A DNA stretch of 19,826 nucleotides from JBBRLG01 sp038231495 (lineage in GTDB: Bacteria > Planctomycetota > Planctomycetia > Gemmatales > Gemmataceae). Numbering within the stretch: the first letter of the stretch is position 1; each line of letters begins with the position of its first letter. Positions 1 to 10,694 of this stretch are shown here, one piece after another. Where the stretch lies: NCBI GenBank assembly GCA_038231495.1, contig JBBRLG010000061.1:1-19826 (forward strand). The letters are read 5' to 3'. A program made the position numbers and the translations under genes. The notes below the pieces were generated by a model that saw only the letters and a list, made by a program, of their open reading frames with translations, was not told the DNA's origin and did no database searches.

Positions 1-243
1 AACCTGCAATTCGTGCTGACCAGCGACGACCCCCTTGTGATGGGCCGGGTCGGCCGCGAGCGCCGCAAAGTCGCCACCTGGCAAGGGTCCGTGATAAGCA
101 CCGACGACGCGGGTGAATTCGACTTGCGCAGCCCGCCGTCCACCGCCGTGACCGCCCCGCGCACCGGCGGGCGGCCCCGGCATCTGCGGAAGCACACGGA
201 CATCACGCCCGGCCCCGACGCGCGGCCCGACGGGGTAAAGTGA
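1..243 (+). CDS. 3' end of an unrecognised protein (partial, 5' truncated)
   Basis: The frame is open from the first base and ends at TGA 241-243, giving the last 80 residues of a protein that begins outside the window. Codon third positions are mostly G or C, as in the real genes nearby, so I believe it is coding. The tail becomes low in complexity and rich in Pro, Arg, Gly and Asp (for example TAPRTGGRPRHLRKHTD), which suggests a disordered C-terminus. I see no domain, catalytic motif or membrane segment and do not recognise the family. The next gene starts 107 bases downstream on the same strand, so co-transcription is possible but unproven. Confidence 0.5.
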   Translation, partial: NLQFVLTSDDPLVMGRVGRERRKVATWQGSVISTDDAGEFDLRSPPSTAVTAPRTGGRPRHLRKHTDITPGPDARPDGVK

Positions 244-274
244 AAAAAGTGCGCGATTGGGTCCGCCGCGGTGG

Positions 275-280
275 TACAAT
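275..280 (+). promoter_or_regulatory. Possible -10 box TACAAT ahead of the cytochrome/DUF1553 gene
   Basis: TACAAT stands about 70 bases upstream of the ATG at 351 in the gap after the partial gene. I see no convincing -35 hexamer at 16-18 bases spacing (TTGGGT at 257-262 is too close), so this is only a weak candidate. Confidence 0.25.
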
Positions 281-350
281 TACAAAGACAGGTTCGCTTA
301 CCCGCCGTCTCCCGCCCCGCTTGCATTCCCTTGCCCCAGAGACTCGCACC

Positions 351-3509
<3,159 letters not shown>

Positions 3510-3515
3510 ATGTCT

Positions 3516-3527
3516 GCCGCTTGCGGC
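3516..3527. repeat. Short palindrome GCCGCTTGCGGC after the DUF1553 gene
   Basis: A 5-bp stem with a 2-base loop lies seven bases past the TAG of the cytochrome gene. Its core matches the repeats at 422-463 and 17865-17885. It has no T-tract, so it is unlikely to be a strong terminator. Confidence 0.4.
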
Positions 3528-3557
3528 TGAGCGCAGTATGCGTCCCAAAGGAGTCGT

Positions 3558-3562
3558 GGAGG
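3558..3562 (+). promoter_or_regulatory. Shine-Dalgarno GGAGG deciding the GTG start at 3570
   Basis: GGAGG ends seven bases before GTG 3570. This is ideal spacing and is the reason to accept a GTG start for the small protein that follows. Confidence 0.75.
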
Positions 3563-3569
3563 TGATGCT

Positions 3570-3788
3570 GTGAATGAGATTCTAACGGCCGAAGGATACG
3601 AACAGACCAAGGCCAAATTGTGCGACCTGGAAACGCGCCTGGCTGCAATGGAAAGCCGCACGGACCTCGACCCGCAGCATTTGGCTAGTGTGCGTCGGTC
3701 CTACAAGATGATGATGCGTGAATTCTTACAAGACATCAAGCTTTATGAAACCAGGCAGGCCAAACAGAAACCCTTGACCCCGGCGTGA
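3570..3788 (+). CDS. Small conserved-looking protein, 72 aa, first of a two-gene pair
   Basis: The protein has 72 residues, starts at GTG with a strong GGAGG seven bases upstream, and ends at TGA 3786-3788. It is charged and predicted mostly helical: LTAEGYEQTKAKLCDLETRL followed by a second helix around SYKMMMREFLQDIKLYE, which suggests a short antiparallel helical hairpin or coiled coil. It has no signal peptide, membrane segment or DNA-binding motif that I can identify. From memory, similar short proteins occur in cyanobacteria and planctomycetes, but I cannot confirm this here and know no function. It lies 60 bases after the cytochrome gene and 76 before the next small gene, in a less GC-rich stretch than its neighbours. 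An antitoxin-like role is possible, but no recognisable toxin is adjacent. Confidence 0.8.
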   Translation: MNEILTAEGYEQTKAKLCDLETRLAAMESRTDLDPQHLASVRRSYKMMMREFLQDIKLYETRQAKQKPLTPA

Positions 3789-3850
3789 GAGGCGAAGTAA
3801 CAGATACCGTTGCACGCCCCGCGAAGAGCGTTCTAACCCTCGATTGGTTT

Positions 3851-3856
3851 GGAGGT
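3851..3856 (+). promoter_or_regulatory. Shine-Dalgarno GGAGGT deciding the ATG start at 3865
   Basis: GGAGGT ends eight bases before ATG 3865. The frame is open further upstream (TTG at 3844), but that codon lies before the ribosome binding site, so 3865 is the start. Confidence 0.8.
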
Positions 3857-3864
3857 ATTTTGCA

Positions 3865-4083
3865 ATGTCCTTAACTGAATTAAGGCCATCCGTGCGTGCT
3901 CTCCCTCGCCAGGACAAGTTTCTTCTCGTGCAGGAGTTGATTGCCGAACTCGCTCAGGAAGCAAACGGCGCACCAATCGAGTTTCCCGTCTGGTCTCCAT
4001 ACGAGGCGCACGCTGCTGCTGCCGTAATGCTGCAAATGCTGGAACAGGTTAAGGGAATACACCAATTGAAAAATTCTGAATAG
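3865..4083 (+). CDS. Small conserved-looking protein, 72 aa, second of a two-gene pair
   Basis: The protein has 72 residues, with ATG 3865 placed by GGAGGT. The N-terminal half is a helix-turn-helix-like pair of amphipathic helices (LTELRPSVRALPRQDKFLLV, then QELIAELAQEA). The C-terminal half carries the striking FPVWSPYEAHAAAAVMLQML segment. From memory this layout (MSLTEL...L...DK..L.Q.L...LA...., then .VWSPY.A..AA..LL..L) recurs in small uncharacterised cyanobacterial and planctomycete proteins, often beside a partner like the 72-residue protein just upstream; a database search must confirm this. There is no signal peptide and no catalytic motif. Only ten bases separate its stop from the DUF1501 start, so it is probably translated from the same transcript. 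The function is unknown. Confidence 0.82.
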   Translation: MSLTELRPSVRALPRQDKFLLVQELIAELAQEANGAPIEFPVWSPYEAHAAAAVMLQMLEQVKGIHQLKNSE

Positions 4084-4093
4084 GGACCAACCC

Positions 4094-5563
4094 ATGCACC
4101 CAATGCACCAACAGCTGCAATCAATGACCCGCCGCCACTTCTTCGGCCGCACCGCGCTCGGCCTCGGCACCGCGGCCCTGGCGTCGTTGCTGCCCCGTCG
4201 CGGCCGCGCCGACGAACTCGCCACGGTCAACCCCATGACCGGCGGCCTGCCCAACATGCCGCACTTCACGCCGAAGGCCAAGCGTGCCATTTACCTGTTC
4301 ATGAACGGCGGCCCGGCACAGATGGACCTCTTCGACTACAAGCCGAAGATGGCCGAGATGTTCGACAAGGACTTGCCCGAATCGATCCGCAACGGCCAGC
4401 GCCTCACGACCATGACTAGCGGCCAGGCACGCTTTCCGCTGGCACCGTCGAAATTCAAGTTCGCCCAGCACGGCAAGTCCGGCGCCTGGATCACGGAATT
4501 GCTGCCGTGGACCGCGAAGGCCGTGGACGACATGGCCATCGTGCGGTCGGTCTGGACCGAGGCGATCAACCACGACCCGGCCGTGACCTACATCTGCACC
4601 GGCAACCAGCAGCCCGGCCGCGCCAGCCTCGGTGCGTGGCTCAGCTACGGACTCGGCACCGCGAACAAGAACCTGCCGGCGTTCGTCGTCATGACCTCGC
4701 AGTGGTCCGGCCGCAAGGACGCCCAGGCGCTCTACAACCGCCTGTGGGGGTCCGGTCCGCTGCCGAGCAAGCACCAGGGCGTGTCCCTGCGGAGCAGCGG
4801 CGATCCTGTGCTCTTCCTGTCCAACCCGGCGGGCGTGGACGCCGAGACGCGCCGCCGGATGCTCGACTCGCTGGCCCGGCTCAATCAGAAACAGCTCGAC
4901 GAAGTGGCCGACCCGGAGACGCAGGCCCGCATTGCCCAGTATGAAATGGCGTTCCGCATGCAGACCGCGGTGCCGGAGTTGGCCAACATCAAGGACGAGC
5001 CGAAGAACGTCCTGGACCTGTACGGCCCGGACGTCCACAAGCCCGGCACGTTCGCGGCGAGTTGCTTGCTGGCCCGTCGGCTGGTGGAGCGCGACGTGCG
5101 TTTCGTGCAAATCTTCCACCGCGGCTGGGACACGCACGCCAACGTCGCCGGCGAGTTGCCCAAGCAGTGCATGGACGTGGACCAGGCGTGTTACGGGCTG
5201 CTCACGGACTTGAAGCAGCGCGGCATGCTGGACGACACGCTCGTGGTCTGGGGCGGCGAATTCGGCCGGACGATCTATTGCCAGGGGCCGCTGACGAAGG
5301 AGGACTATGGCCGAGACCACCACCCGAAGTGTTTCACGACGTGGCTGGCGGGCGGCGGCATCAAGGGCGGCGTGGTCCACGGCGCGACGGACGATTTCAG
5401 TTACAACATCGTGGACAAGCCGGTCCACATCCACGACCTGAACGCGACGATCCTGCACTGCCTGGGCATCGACCATGCGCGGCTGTCGTACAAGTTCCAG
5501 GGGTTGGACATGCGGCTAACCGGCGTCGAAGAGCACAGCGCGGTAACGGGAATCCTAGCATAA
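4094..5563 (+). CDS. DUF1501 family protein with Tat signal
   Basis: The protein has 489 residues, normal for DUF1501 (alkaline-phosphatase/sulfatase-like fold; activity not established). The N-terminus has a twin-arginine signal, TRRHFFGRTALGLGTAALAS, with Arg13-Arg14 and an AxA-like end near residue 39, so export of a folded protein is expected. Family landmarks are visible: FMNGGPAQMDLFDYKP, NHDPAVTYICTGN, FHRGWDTHANVAGE and WGGEFGRTIYCQG followed by GRDHHPKCFTTWLAGGG, which hold the His/Asp residues expected to bind metal. ATG 4094 follows GGGA by seven bases; ATG 4103 and 4124 are alternatives that keep the Tat motif. The upstream cytochrome/DUF1553 gene is the usual genomic partner, here separated by two small genes. 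A 40-bp inverted repeat begins six bases after the stop. Confidence 0.93.
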   Translation: MHPMHQQLQSMTRRHFFGRTALGLGTAALASLLPRRGRADELATVNPMTGGLPNMPHFTPKAKRAIYLFMNGGPAQMDLFDYKPKMAEMFDKDLPESIRNGQRLTTMTSGQARFPLAPSKFKFAQHGKSGAWITELLPWTAKAVDDMAIVRSVWTEAINHDPAVTYICTGNQQPGRASLGAWLSYGLGTANKNLPAFVVMTSQWSGRKDAQALYNRLWGSGPLPSKHQGVSLRSSGDPVLFLSNPAGVDAETRRRMLDSLARLNQKQLDEVADPETQARIAQYEMAFRMQTAVPELANIKDEPKNVLDLYGPDVHKPGTFAASCLLARRLVERDVRFVQIFHRGWDTHANVAGELPKQCMDVDQACYGLLTDLKQRGMLDDTLVVWGGEFGRTIYCQGPLTKEDYGRDHHPKCFTTWLAGGGIKGGVVHGATDDFSYNIVDKPVHIHDLNATILHCLGIDHARLSYKFQGLDMRLTGVEEHSAVTGILA

Positions 5564-5568
5564 AGGCA

Positions 5569-5694
5569 AATACGAATCACGAAAACACGAAAGAACGAAA
5601 AGACGAAAAGGATAGCACGATGAGACCGCTCCCAAAGGCTATTCATCACTTTTCTTTCGTCTTTTCGTTCTTTCGTGTTTTCGTGATTCGTATT
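5569..5694. repeat. Perfect 40-bp inverted repeat, AT-rich (ACGAAA-type repeat)
   Basis: The arms at 5569-5608 and 5655-5694 are perfect reverse complements over 40 bases, separated by 46 bases. The arm is built of ACGAAA/ACGAAAG-like units and is much richer in A+T than the surroundings. It falls between two genes that converge on it, so it could end transcription from both sides, although the T-tracts are inside the stem rather than after it. Translated, the repeat gives peptides such as NHENTKERKDEK or FVFSFFRVFVIRI, which I remember as widespread spurious ORF signatures of such repeats in many bacteria. Confidence 0.88.
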
Positions 5695-5696
5695 GC

Positions 5697-6068
5697 TCAT
5701 CCCAGCACAACCCGCTTGACCACGAGGGTTGGCGCATTGAAATTCAGAAGCAAGCCAACCCGGAGACCGGTCGCTTTGAGGTAGGATTTTACCTGGGCAA
5801 AGTGAATCTCTTCGATCGTTTTGACGGCTTTCAATTCCACAACAATCTGTTGTTCGATCAGCAAGTCGAGAAAGTGTATCCCGACATCCACTCCTTCAAA
5901 GCGGACGCGAACCTCTTTCTGGTTCTCGTAGGGAATGCCTCTCGACTCAAGGGCGACGCGCAGTGCTTTGTGATAAACCGTTTCGAGGAAGCCGGGTCCG
6001 AGCGCCTTGTGTACAGCGATCGCGGCTTCGATGATCCGCGCCGACAGTGGCTCGAAATCATGACTCAT
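5697..6068 (-). CDS. GxxExxY protein (PD-(D/E)XK nuclease-like)
   Basis: The protein has 123 residues, the usual size for the GxxExxY family (TIGR04256). The name motif is present as GFLETVY (Gly26, Glu29, Tyr32) within the helix-rich N-terminus. A nuclease-like core follows: Asp68 in HFLDLLI, Glu78-x-Lys80 in VVELKAV, and a Gln92/Tyr96 helix (FAQVKSYL). This fits the D-(E/Q)xK pattern of the PD-(D/E)XK superfamily. No biological role is established for the family, as far as I know. ATG 6068 follows a GAGGGG stretch 11-16 bases upstream. The gene lies alone, opposite to the upstream DUF1501 gene, and is bounded by ACGAAA-type repeats (5569-5694 and 6168-6205). It is slightly less GC-rich than its neighbours, suggesting that it arrived as a cassette. 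Confidence 0.9.
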   Translation of the reverse strand: MSHDFEPLSARIIEAAIAVHKALGPGFLETVYHKALRVALESRGIPYENQKEVRVRFEGVDVGIHFLDLLIEQQIVVELKAVKTIEEIHFAQVKSYLKATGLRVGLLLNFNAPTLVVKRVVLG

Positions 6069-6167
6069 TGCGCATTACCCCTCGTGCGTCACGAGCGGAC
6101 TCAAGAAGAAAGTGGTCAAATCGCCCTCACCGCGTATTGGTTGCCCGTTTGTTCTTTCCGTTCACCC

Positions 6168-6205
6168 TTTCGTCTTTTCGTTCTTTCGTGCTTTCGTGAT
6201 GGTAT
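6168..6205 (+). repeat. Third, degenerate copy of the ACGAAA-type repeat
   Basis: This stretch matches the arm at 5655-5694 in the same orientation, with one C/T change and a small difference near its end (GATGGTATT in place of GATTCGTATT). It lies upstream of the GxxExxY gene, so that gene is flanked by direct copies. Confidence 0.85.
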
Positions 6206-6227
6206 TCTTCTGCCACCCGGCAAAAAA

Positions 6228-7607
6228 TCAAAACAACTCGCTCATCACCGAACCCGTCGAAAGACGGAGCGGTCGGCCGGTCGGATCGACGACTTCTGTG
6301 TGCGGGTCGATGCCGAGACAGTGGTAAACCGTCGCGCACAGGTCCGCCGGCGAGAAGACGCGGCCCTGGGTCGGGTACGCCCCGTTGCGGTCGGATTTGC
6401 CGTACACCTGGCCGGGGCGCACGCCGCCGCCCGACAGCAGGACCGAGTAACTGTTCTCCCAGTGATCGCGGCCCGCCTTGACATTGATGCGGGGCGTGCG
6501 GCCGAATTCGCCCAGCACCACCAGCAACGTGCGCTCCGCCAGGCCGCGGTCGCGCAGGTCGTCCAGCAAGGCGGACGTGGCCCGGTCGAAGGGCGGCAGC
6601 AAGCGGTTTTTGAGCTTGTTGAAGTTGTCCTCGTGCGTGTCCCAGGCGTCCTGCGGGGTCTTGCCGCCGAAACCCGCACAGACCGTCACCAACTTGACCC
6701 CAGACTCCACCAACCGCCGGGCGAGAAGGCACGACTGGCCCAGCGCGTTGGGGCCGTAGCGGTCGCGCAGCGCCGCCGGCTCGCGCCCCAGGTCGAACGC
6801 GACTGACACCGCCTTGTCAGTAAGGAGCCGCACGGCCCGCTCCTGAAAAACGTCCTGCGCCCGCTCCGCCGCCGACTGCCCTAGCATTCGCGCCTGCTCT
6901 TCGACCTGGCGCAAAAGCGCCTGGCGGTCGTCGAGCCGGGCCGGCGATACCTCTGACGGCAACGCGAGGTCGCGCACGTCGAACGACGGCCCGGACGGAT
7001 CCTGGAGGACGGCCAGCGGATCGTAGGGCCGGCCGAGATAGCCCGCGAATTGGCCCGGCGTCAGGTTGCCCACGTCGGTCGCCAATTGCGGCAACTGCAC
7101 GAACGGCGGCAATTTGCTTCGGTGAGGCGCAAACTTGGCGACGACGGAGCCGAGATTGGGATGGTCGGTCGGTGCGGCGACCAGGTTCACGGCGTCGCGG
7201 ATTGGGGGGTAGCCGGTCAGCGCCTCGTAGGCCGCCGACTGGTGGTGCGTGCTGGACTGGGCACAGGTGCGCACGAGGGCGAACTGTTTGGTGCGCCGGG
7301 CCAATAGGGGGATGTGTTCGCCGAGCAACATGCCGGGCGAATCCGTTTACGTTACGCCGAACTCGCCGCGGACGCCGGAAGGGGCGTCGGGTTTGGGGTC
7401 GAAGGTTTCGTACTGGCTGGGCGCGCCCCACAGGAAAAGGAGGATGCAGGCGTCGGCGGCCGGCGTGCGCCCGGCGGCCTGGGCGTTTTGCAGTCGGAGC
7501 AATTGCGGCAGGGTGAGGCCGACCGCGCCCAGAGCGCCGACGCGCAACAGGTCGCGGCGGGTGATTGCGTGACAGAGCCTTTGCGGTGGACCGGGCAAGT
7601 GGAGCAT
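6228..7607 (-). pseudogene. DUF1501 family gene interrupted by an in-frame TAA
   Basis: Reading from ATG 7607 to TGA 6228-6230 gives 459 residue positions with DUF1501 character throughout, but codon 87 is TAA (7349-7347). The frame does not shift: the 5' part ends GVRGEFGVT and the 3' part resumes TDSPGMLLGEHIPLLARR, the continuous sequence expected at this point of the family. The N-terminus has a Tat signal (ITRRDLLRVGALGAVGL) and the start of the domain (CILLFLWGAPSQYETFDPKP). The C-terminal part keeps AWDTHEDNF, VLGEFGRTPRINVKAGRDHW and LLSGGGVRPGQVYG. Restart at ATG 7331 would give 367 residues without the export signal, so the product would probably be useless. Alternatives are a sequencing error or readthrough. 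No cytochrome/DUF1549 partner lies next to it; the WD40 gene is upstream on the same strand. Confidence 0.85.
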
Positions 7608-7639
7608 GGCGGCCTCGGTTGCGGGAGGGGACTGAAGGT

Positions 7640-7645
7640 ACTATA
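7640..7645 (-). promoter_or_regulatory. Possible -10 box TATAGT ahead of the broken DUF1501 gene
   Basis: On the minus strand, TATAGT lies 32 bases upstream of the ATG at 7607, a sensible leader length. I see no matching -35 hexamer, so confidence is low. Confidence 0.22.
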
Positions 7646-7666
7646 CCTGTTTTCGCCTAAATGAAT

Positions 7667-7699
7667 GCGGTGGCACCGGCGTCGCGCCGGTGCCACCGC
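7667..7699 (-). terminator. Perfect 15-bp hairpin after the WD40 gene
   Basis: The arms at 7667-7681 and 7685-7699 are perfect complements with a 3-base loop (core GGTGGCACCGGCG). It begins 13 bases past the WD40 stop codon. There is no U-tract on the minus-strand side, so it may be a dispersed palindrome or a processing/stability element rather than a classical intrinsic terminator. Confidence 0.5.
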
Positions 7700-7712
7700 T
7701 CCTGGAAGTTAT

Positions 7713-10652
7713 TCATGGACGCCGCCTAAGCCGCTCCAATGTCGCCGTCGCCTCGCGGGTCAGCCGTGCTTCGGGCGCACCCTTCGCCACGGTTTCGAGG
7801 AGACGCCGTGCCTCCGTCGTGTTCAACCGCTCCAACACTTCCAACACGCGCGTCGATGCCGTTTCGTCCGGCGCGCGCCGTGCCAGCAGTCTCTCCGTAC
7901 GACTGCGCACCTCGGCGGATGGATTAGCGCGCAAGGCGTCGCGCAGGACCGGGTCGGCCAGTTCGCGGCACGTCTGGAGTTCCGCCATCGCTTTCTCGCG
8001 CACGGCAAAATCATTACTGTCCAGGTCGGCGATCAGGGATTTGAGACGCGCACGGTCCACGTCGGGAACGGGTCGGACGAGCTTCTCCAAAAGGCGGACG
8101 GCTTCGGGGGTTTCCGTCAATTCCCACCCGGCACGGTAGGCCAAGCCGGCGTCACCGCCGACGAGGTCGTTCCGCAGGGCCTCCCGTTCTCGCTCGGTCC
8201 GGTCTCTTTTCTTCTGCGCGTGCGTACCGGTTAGCGCCGCGGTTCGCCAGAGGAGCGTCGTCGTGTCCCCGCTGCCCGACGCGACCGTGCGGCCGTCGGG
8301 CGACAGGGCCAGGGCGGCCACCGCGTCCCGGTGTCCGCGCACGGGGGTTTGCCATTCGCCGGTGGCCAGGTCCAGGCAACGCAGCGTTCCGTCCTTGCAG
8401 CCGAGGACGAGGGACCGGTCGTCCGCGAAGGCGACCGACTTGACGCGGTTCACCGCCAACGTGAATTGCTGACGCAACTCACCCGTGGCGACCTCCCACA
8501 GGCTGACGGCCCGAACGTCCCTTTCGATGGGCGGGTCTGCCGGACCGATGTTGCTCTTGTTCTCGTAATAGCTCACGGCAACGAGGGTGCGGCCGTCGGG
8601 CGCGAAGGCTAGTGCCGACGTGCCCTCGAACAGCCATTTCGACGCTCCGGCAGCGGTCTTGTGTTCGAGCCGTGCGCGCTCGCTGCCGGTGTGCGGATCC
8701 CACAGGTGAACGACCTTGTCGTCGATGCCCGTCGTCGCCAGGGTTTGGCCGTCGGGCGAAAAAGCCAGGGCGCTGACACGGCCGCCCTTGCCGCGCAGTT
8801 GGCGAATGGCCTTGCCCGTGGACGCGTCCCACAGGCGGACGGGTGCGTCCGGCGCGGCGGCGCCGCTGATGAGCGCGTCCATCCCTTCGCCGGTCGCCAA
8901 AACGGTGCCGTCGGGGGCAAAGGCCAGGCACGTAAACGGGGCGTGCTCGCCCGCCAGTTCGCGCAGCAATTCGCCGGTCGCGCGGCACCACAGGCGCACC
9001 ACCTTCTCGTCGTGGGCGGCCGAGGCCACTCGCTTGCCGTCAGGTGCCACGGCGACAGCCGTGACCGGGCCGCGGTGGCCCCGGAAGCGGTCGGCCAGGC
9101 GGCCCGTGTCCGCTTCCCACAGGCCGAGCGTGTGGTCGGCGCTGCCCGTCACTACGAACTTGCCGTCCGGAGTGAAGGCGACGGCCGTTACCTCGCCGTG
9201 GTGCCGCGCGAAGGGGCTGACCTCTTTGCCCGTCGCCACGTCCCAGAGGTAAACGCCGCGGCCCCCGCACCCGCCGGACGCCAGGAGCTTGCCGTCAGGG
9301 ACGATGGCGATGGAATCCATCAGGCTGCGGGGCGCTGTGGGAAAGGCGCGTAGCTCGCGGCCCGTGGCCACGTCCCATTGTCGAAAGGTGTTCGGGCCTG
9401 AGCCGTGTCCCGAGAACAGCGTCTTGCCGTCCGGCGCGAATACCAGGACGTAAACGGCACCGTGGATGTCCGGCAACCACCGCCGCAGCTCGCCGCCCGT
9501 CGCCGCGTCCCACAGGCAGATTTCGCCGCTGGCGTAGGAACCGCCGGACGCGATCACCTTGCCGTCGGGCGAAAACACGACCGGGTACGTCCCCCCGTTA
9601 TGGCCTTCGAGGGCGGGCAGTTCTTTCCCCGTCGCGACTTCCAGTCGGTGAATCTTTTTGAGGTCGCCGCCGACGGCCAGGGTTTGCCCGTCCGGCGCAA
9701 AGGCGAGATGGTAGGCGCGTTCCCCGGCCTTGAAGCGCCAGCGCTCCTTGTCCGCCGACACGTCGCGCACCACGACGGTGCTTTCCCCGACGGCGTAGGC
9801 GAGCGTCTTGCCGTCCGTCGTCAGGGCCAGCGTCGTTACCATGCCTTTGCGGTCACCCAGGCGGCGTAGCTCTTTGCCGGTCGCCACGTCCCAAACGCGG
9901 ACGCCGTCGCCGTCGCTGGCGGCATAGAGGGTCTTGCCGTCCGGTGCCCAGACCAGGCTGCGCACCAAGCCGAAGTGCCGTAGCGCTTGCAACTCGCGAC
10001 CCGTGGCCCGGTCCCACAGGCGGACGTACTGGTCGTGTCCCCCCGTGGCGAGAATTTTGCCGTCCGGTGCGAACGCCGCGCAGGAAACGTTGTCCAGGTG
10101 GGCCAATTCGCGGCGGCCCAGCCGCACGAGCGCCCCGGCAGGACGGTCTTCGGGCGGCCGCACGAGTTCGAGAACGAAGTACCGGCCGGAACGGTCGATT
10201 GATATGGGAAAGTCGTTCGGTCGATTATCCGCCGACCCGCCGTTGTACCGGACTCGGAGGGTATCCCCCTTGCGCTCCCAGATGCCGACCGCCGTGCGGC
10301 CCGCGAGTTGGCCTTCGGTCTGCTTCAAGTCGATGGCCCGTGGCGTGGCCGACGGGTCGAGCGTATAGGTCCATGCGTCGCGGTGCCCGTCGGCGTATTG
10401 AATGACGATCTTATCGGCGGTAATCGTCCAAACGTTTTCCGTGCTGACGTCTTCGCGCTGGTGCTCGCCGTTCGCCTCGGCGTCCGTCACATGCCACACG
10501 CCCTGAATCGTGTCGGGTGCTGGCTCCCCCTTGGCCGGGGGCGGGGGCACGGACGCCTCACCCAGACCGAAGGCGGTGAGGACGAACCCGCTCCCCATGA
10601 GGAGGAAGCTCAAGCAGAGGACTGCGGTTTTGATTTTTCGCATAACCGCCAT
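7713..10652 (-). CDS. Large secreted WD40 protein with TIGR03067-like N-terminal domain
   Basis: The protein has 979 residues. A signal peptide is visible (MRKIKTAVLCLSFLLMGSG region). Residues about 48-165 (IQGVWHVTDAEANGE through GRYFVLELVRP) resemble the TIGR03067 lipocalin-like domain found in planctomycete exported proteins. Residues about 180-803 hold 14 WD40-type repeats that I can delimit by their PDGK and LWD-ATGKEL signatures, enough for two seven-bladed propellers. The last ~175 residues are charged and helical (LIADLDSNDFAVREKAMAEL), a tail often attached to planctomycete WD40 proteins. The role is unknown; propellers usually bind proteins. The frame is open up to 10712, but that extension is repeat sequence, so I use ATG 10652; ATG 10643 is an equally good alternative. 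A TACAAT at 10657-10652 would make 10643 nearly leaderless. Confidence 0.9.
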   Translation of the reverse strand: MAVMRKIKTAVLCLSFLLMGSGFVLTAFGLGEASVPPPPAKGEPAPDTIQGVWHVTDAEANGEHQREDVSTENVWTITADKIVIQYADGHRDAWTYTLDPSATPRAIDLKQTEGQLAGRTAVGIWERKGDTLRVRYNGGSADNRPNDFPISIDRSGRYFVLELVRPPEDRPAGALVRLGRRELAHLDNVSCAAFAPDGKILATGGHDQYVRLWDRATGRELQALRHFGLVRSLVWAPDGKTLYAASDGDGVRVWDVATGKELRRLGDRKGMVTTLALTTDGKTLAYAVGESTVVVRDVSADKERWRFKAGERAYHLAFAPDGQTLAVGGDLKKIHRLEVATGKELPALEGHNGGTYPVVFSPDGKVIASGGSYASGEICLWDAATGGELRRWLPDIHGAVYVLVFAPDGKTLFSGHGSGPNTFRQWDVATGRELRAFPTAPRSLMDSIAIVPDGKLLASGGCGGRGVYLWDVATGKEVSPFARHHGEVTAVAFTPDGKFVVTGSADHTLGLWEADTGRLADRFRGHRGPVTAVAVAPDGKRVASAAHDEKVVRLWCRATGELLRELAGEHAPFTCLAFAPDGTVLATGEGMDALISGAAAPDAPVRLWDASTGKAIRQLRGKGGRVSALAFSPDGQTLATTGIDDKVVHLWDPHTGSERARLEHKTAAGASKWLFEGTSALAFAPDGRTLVAVSYYENKSNIGPADPPIERDVRAVSLWEVATGELRQQFTLAVNRVKSVAFADDRSLVLGCKDGTLRCLDLATGEWQTPVRGHRDAVAALALSPDGRTVASGSGDTTTLLWRTAALTGTHAQKKRDRTEREREALRNDLVGGDAGLAYRAGWELTETPEAVRLLEKLVRPVPDVDRARLKSLIADLDSNDFAVREKAMAELQTCRELADPVLRDALRANPSAEVRSRTERLLARRAPDETASTRVLEVLERLNTTEARRLLETVAKGAPEARLTREATATLERLRRRP

Positions 10653-10676
10653 TGTACCTGTTTGGCAAGTCTTGGT

Positions 10677-10694
10677 GAGCCGTCCGGACGGCTC
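10677..10694. repeat. 18-bp perfect palindrome GAGCCGTCCGGACGGCTC
   Basis: This self-complementary 18-mer lies 25 bases upstream of the WD40 start, and a half copy, GAGAGCCGTCCC, follows at 10697-10708. It could be an operator for a dimeric regulator, but the adjoining half copy and its form suggest a dispersed repeat instead. It accounts for the spurious N-terminal extension of the WD40 frame. Confidence 0.6.

Noticed and set aside
240..350. N-terminal extension of the cytochrome protein to position 240
   Set aside because: The codons lie ahead of a normal signal peptide and cover the likely promoter; the start at 351 is better.
4121..5476. Minus-strand open frame of 451 codons opposite the first DUF1501 gene
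   Set aside because: It is a shadow frame with no domain, and the DUF1501 reading is certain.
5401..5700. Small frames encoding NHENTKERKDE or FSFFRVFVI peptides
   Set aside because: They are translations of the ACGAAA-type repeat, a known kind of spurious gene call.
5802..6806. Plus-strand open frame of 334 codons across the repeat cassette and the DUF1501 3' end
   Set aside because: It is a composite of antisense GxxExxY, repeat sequence and antisense DUF1501, not a gene.
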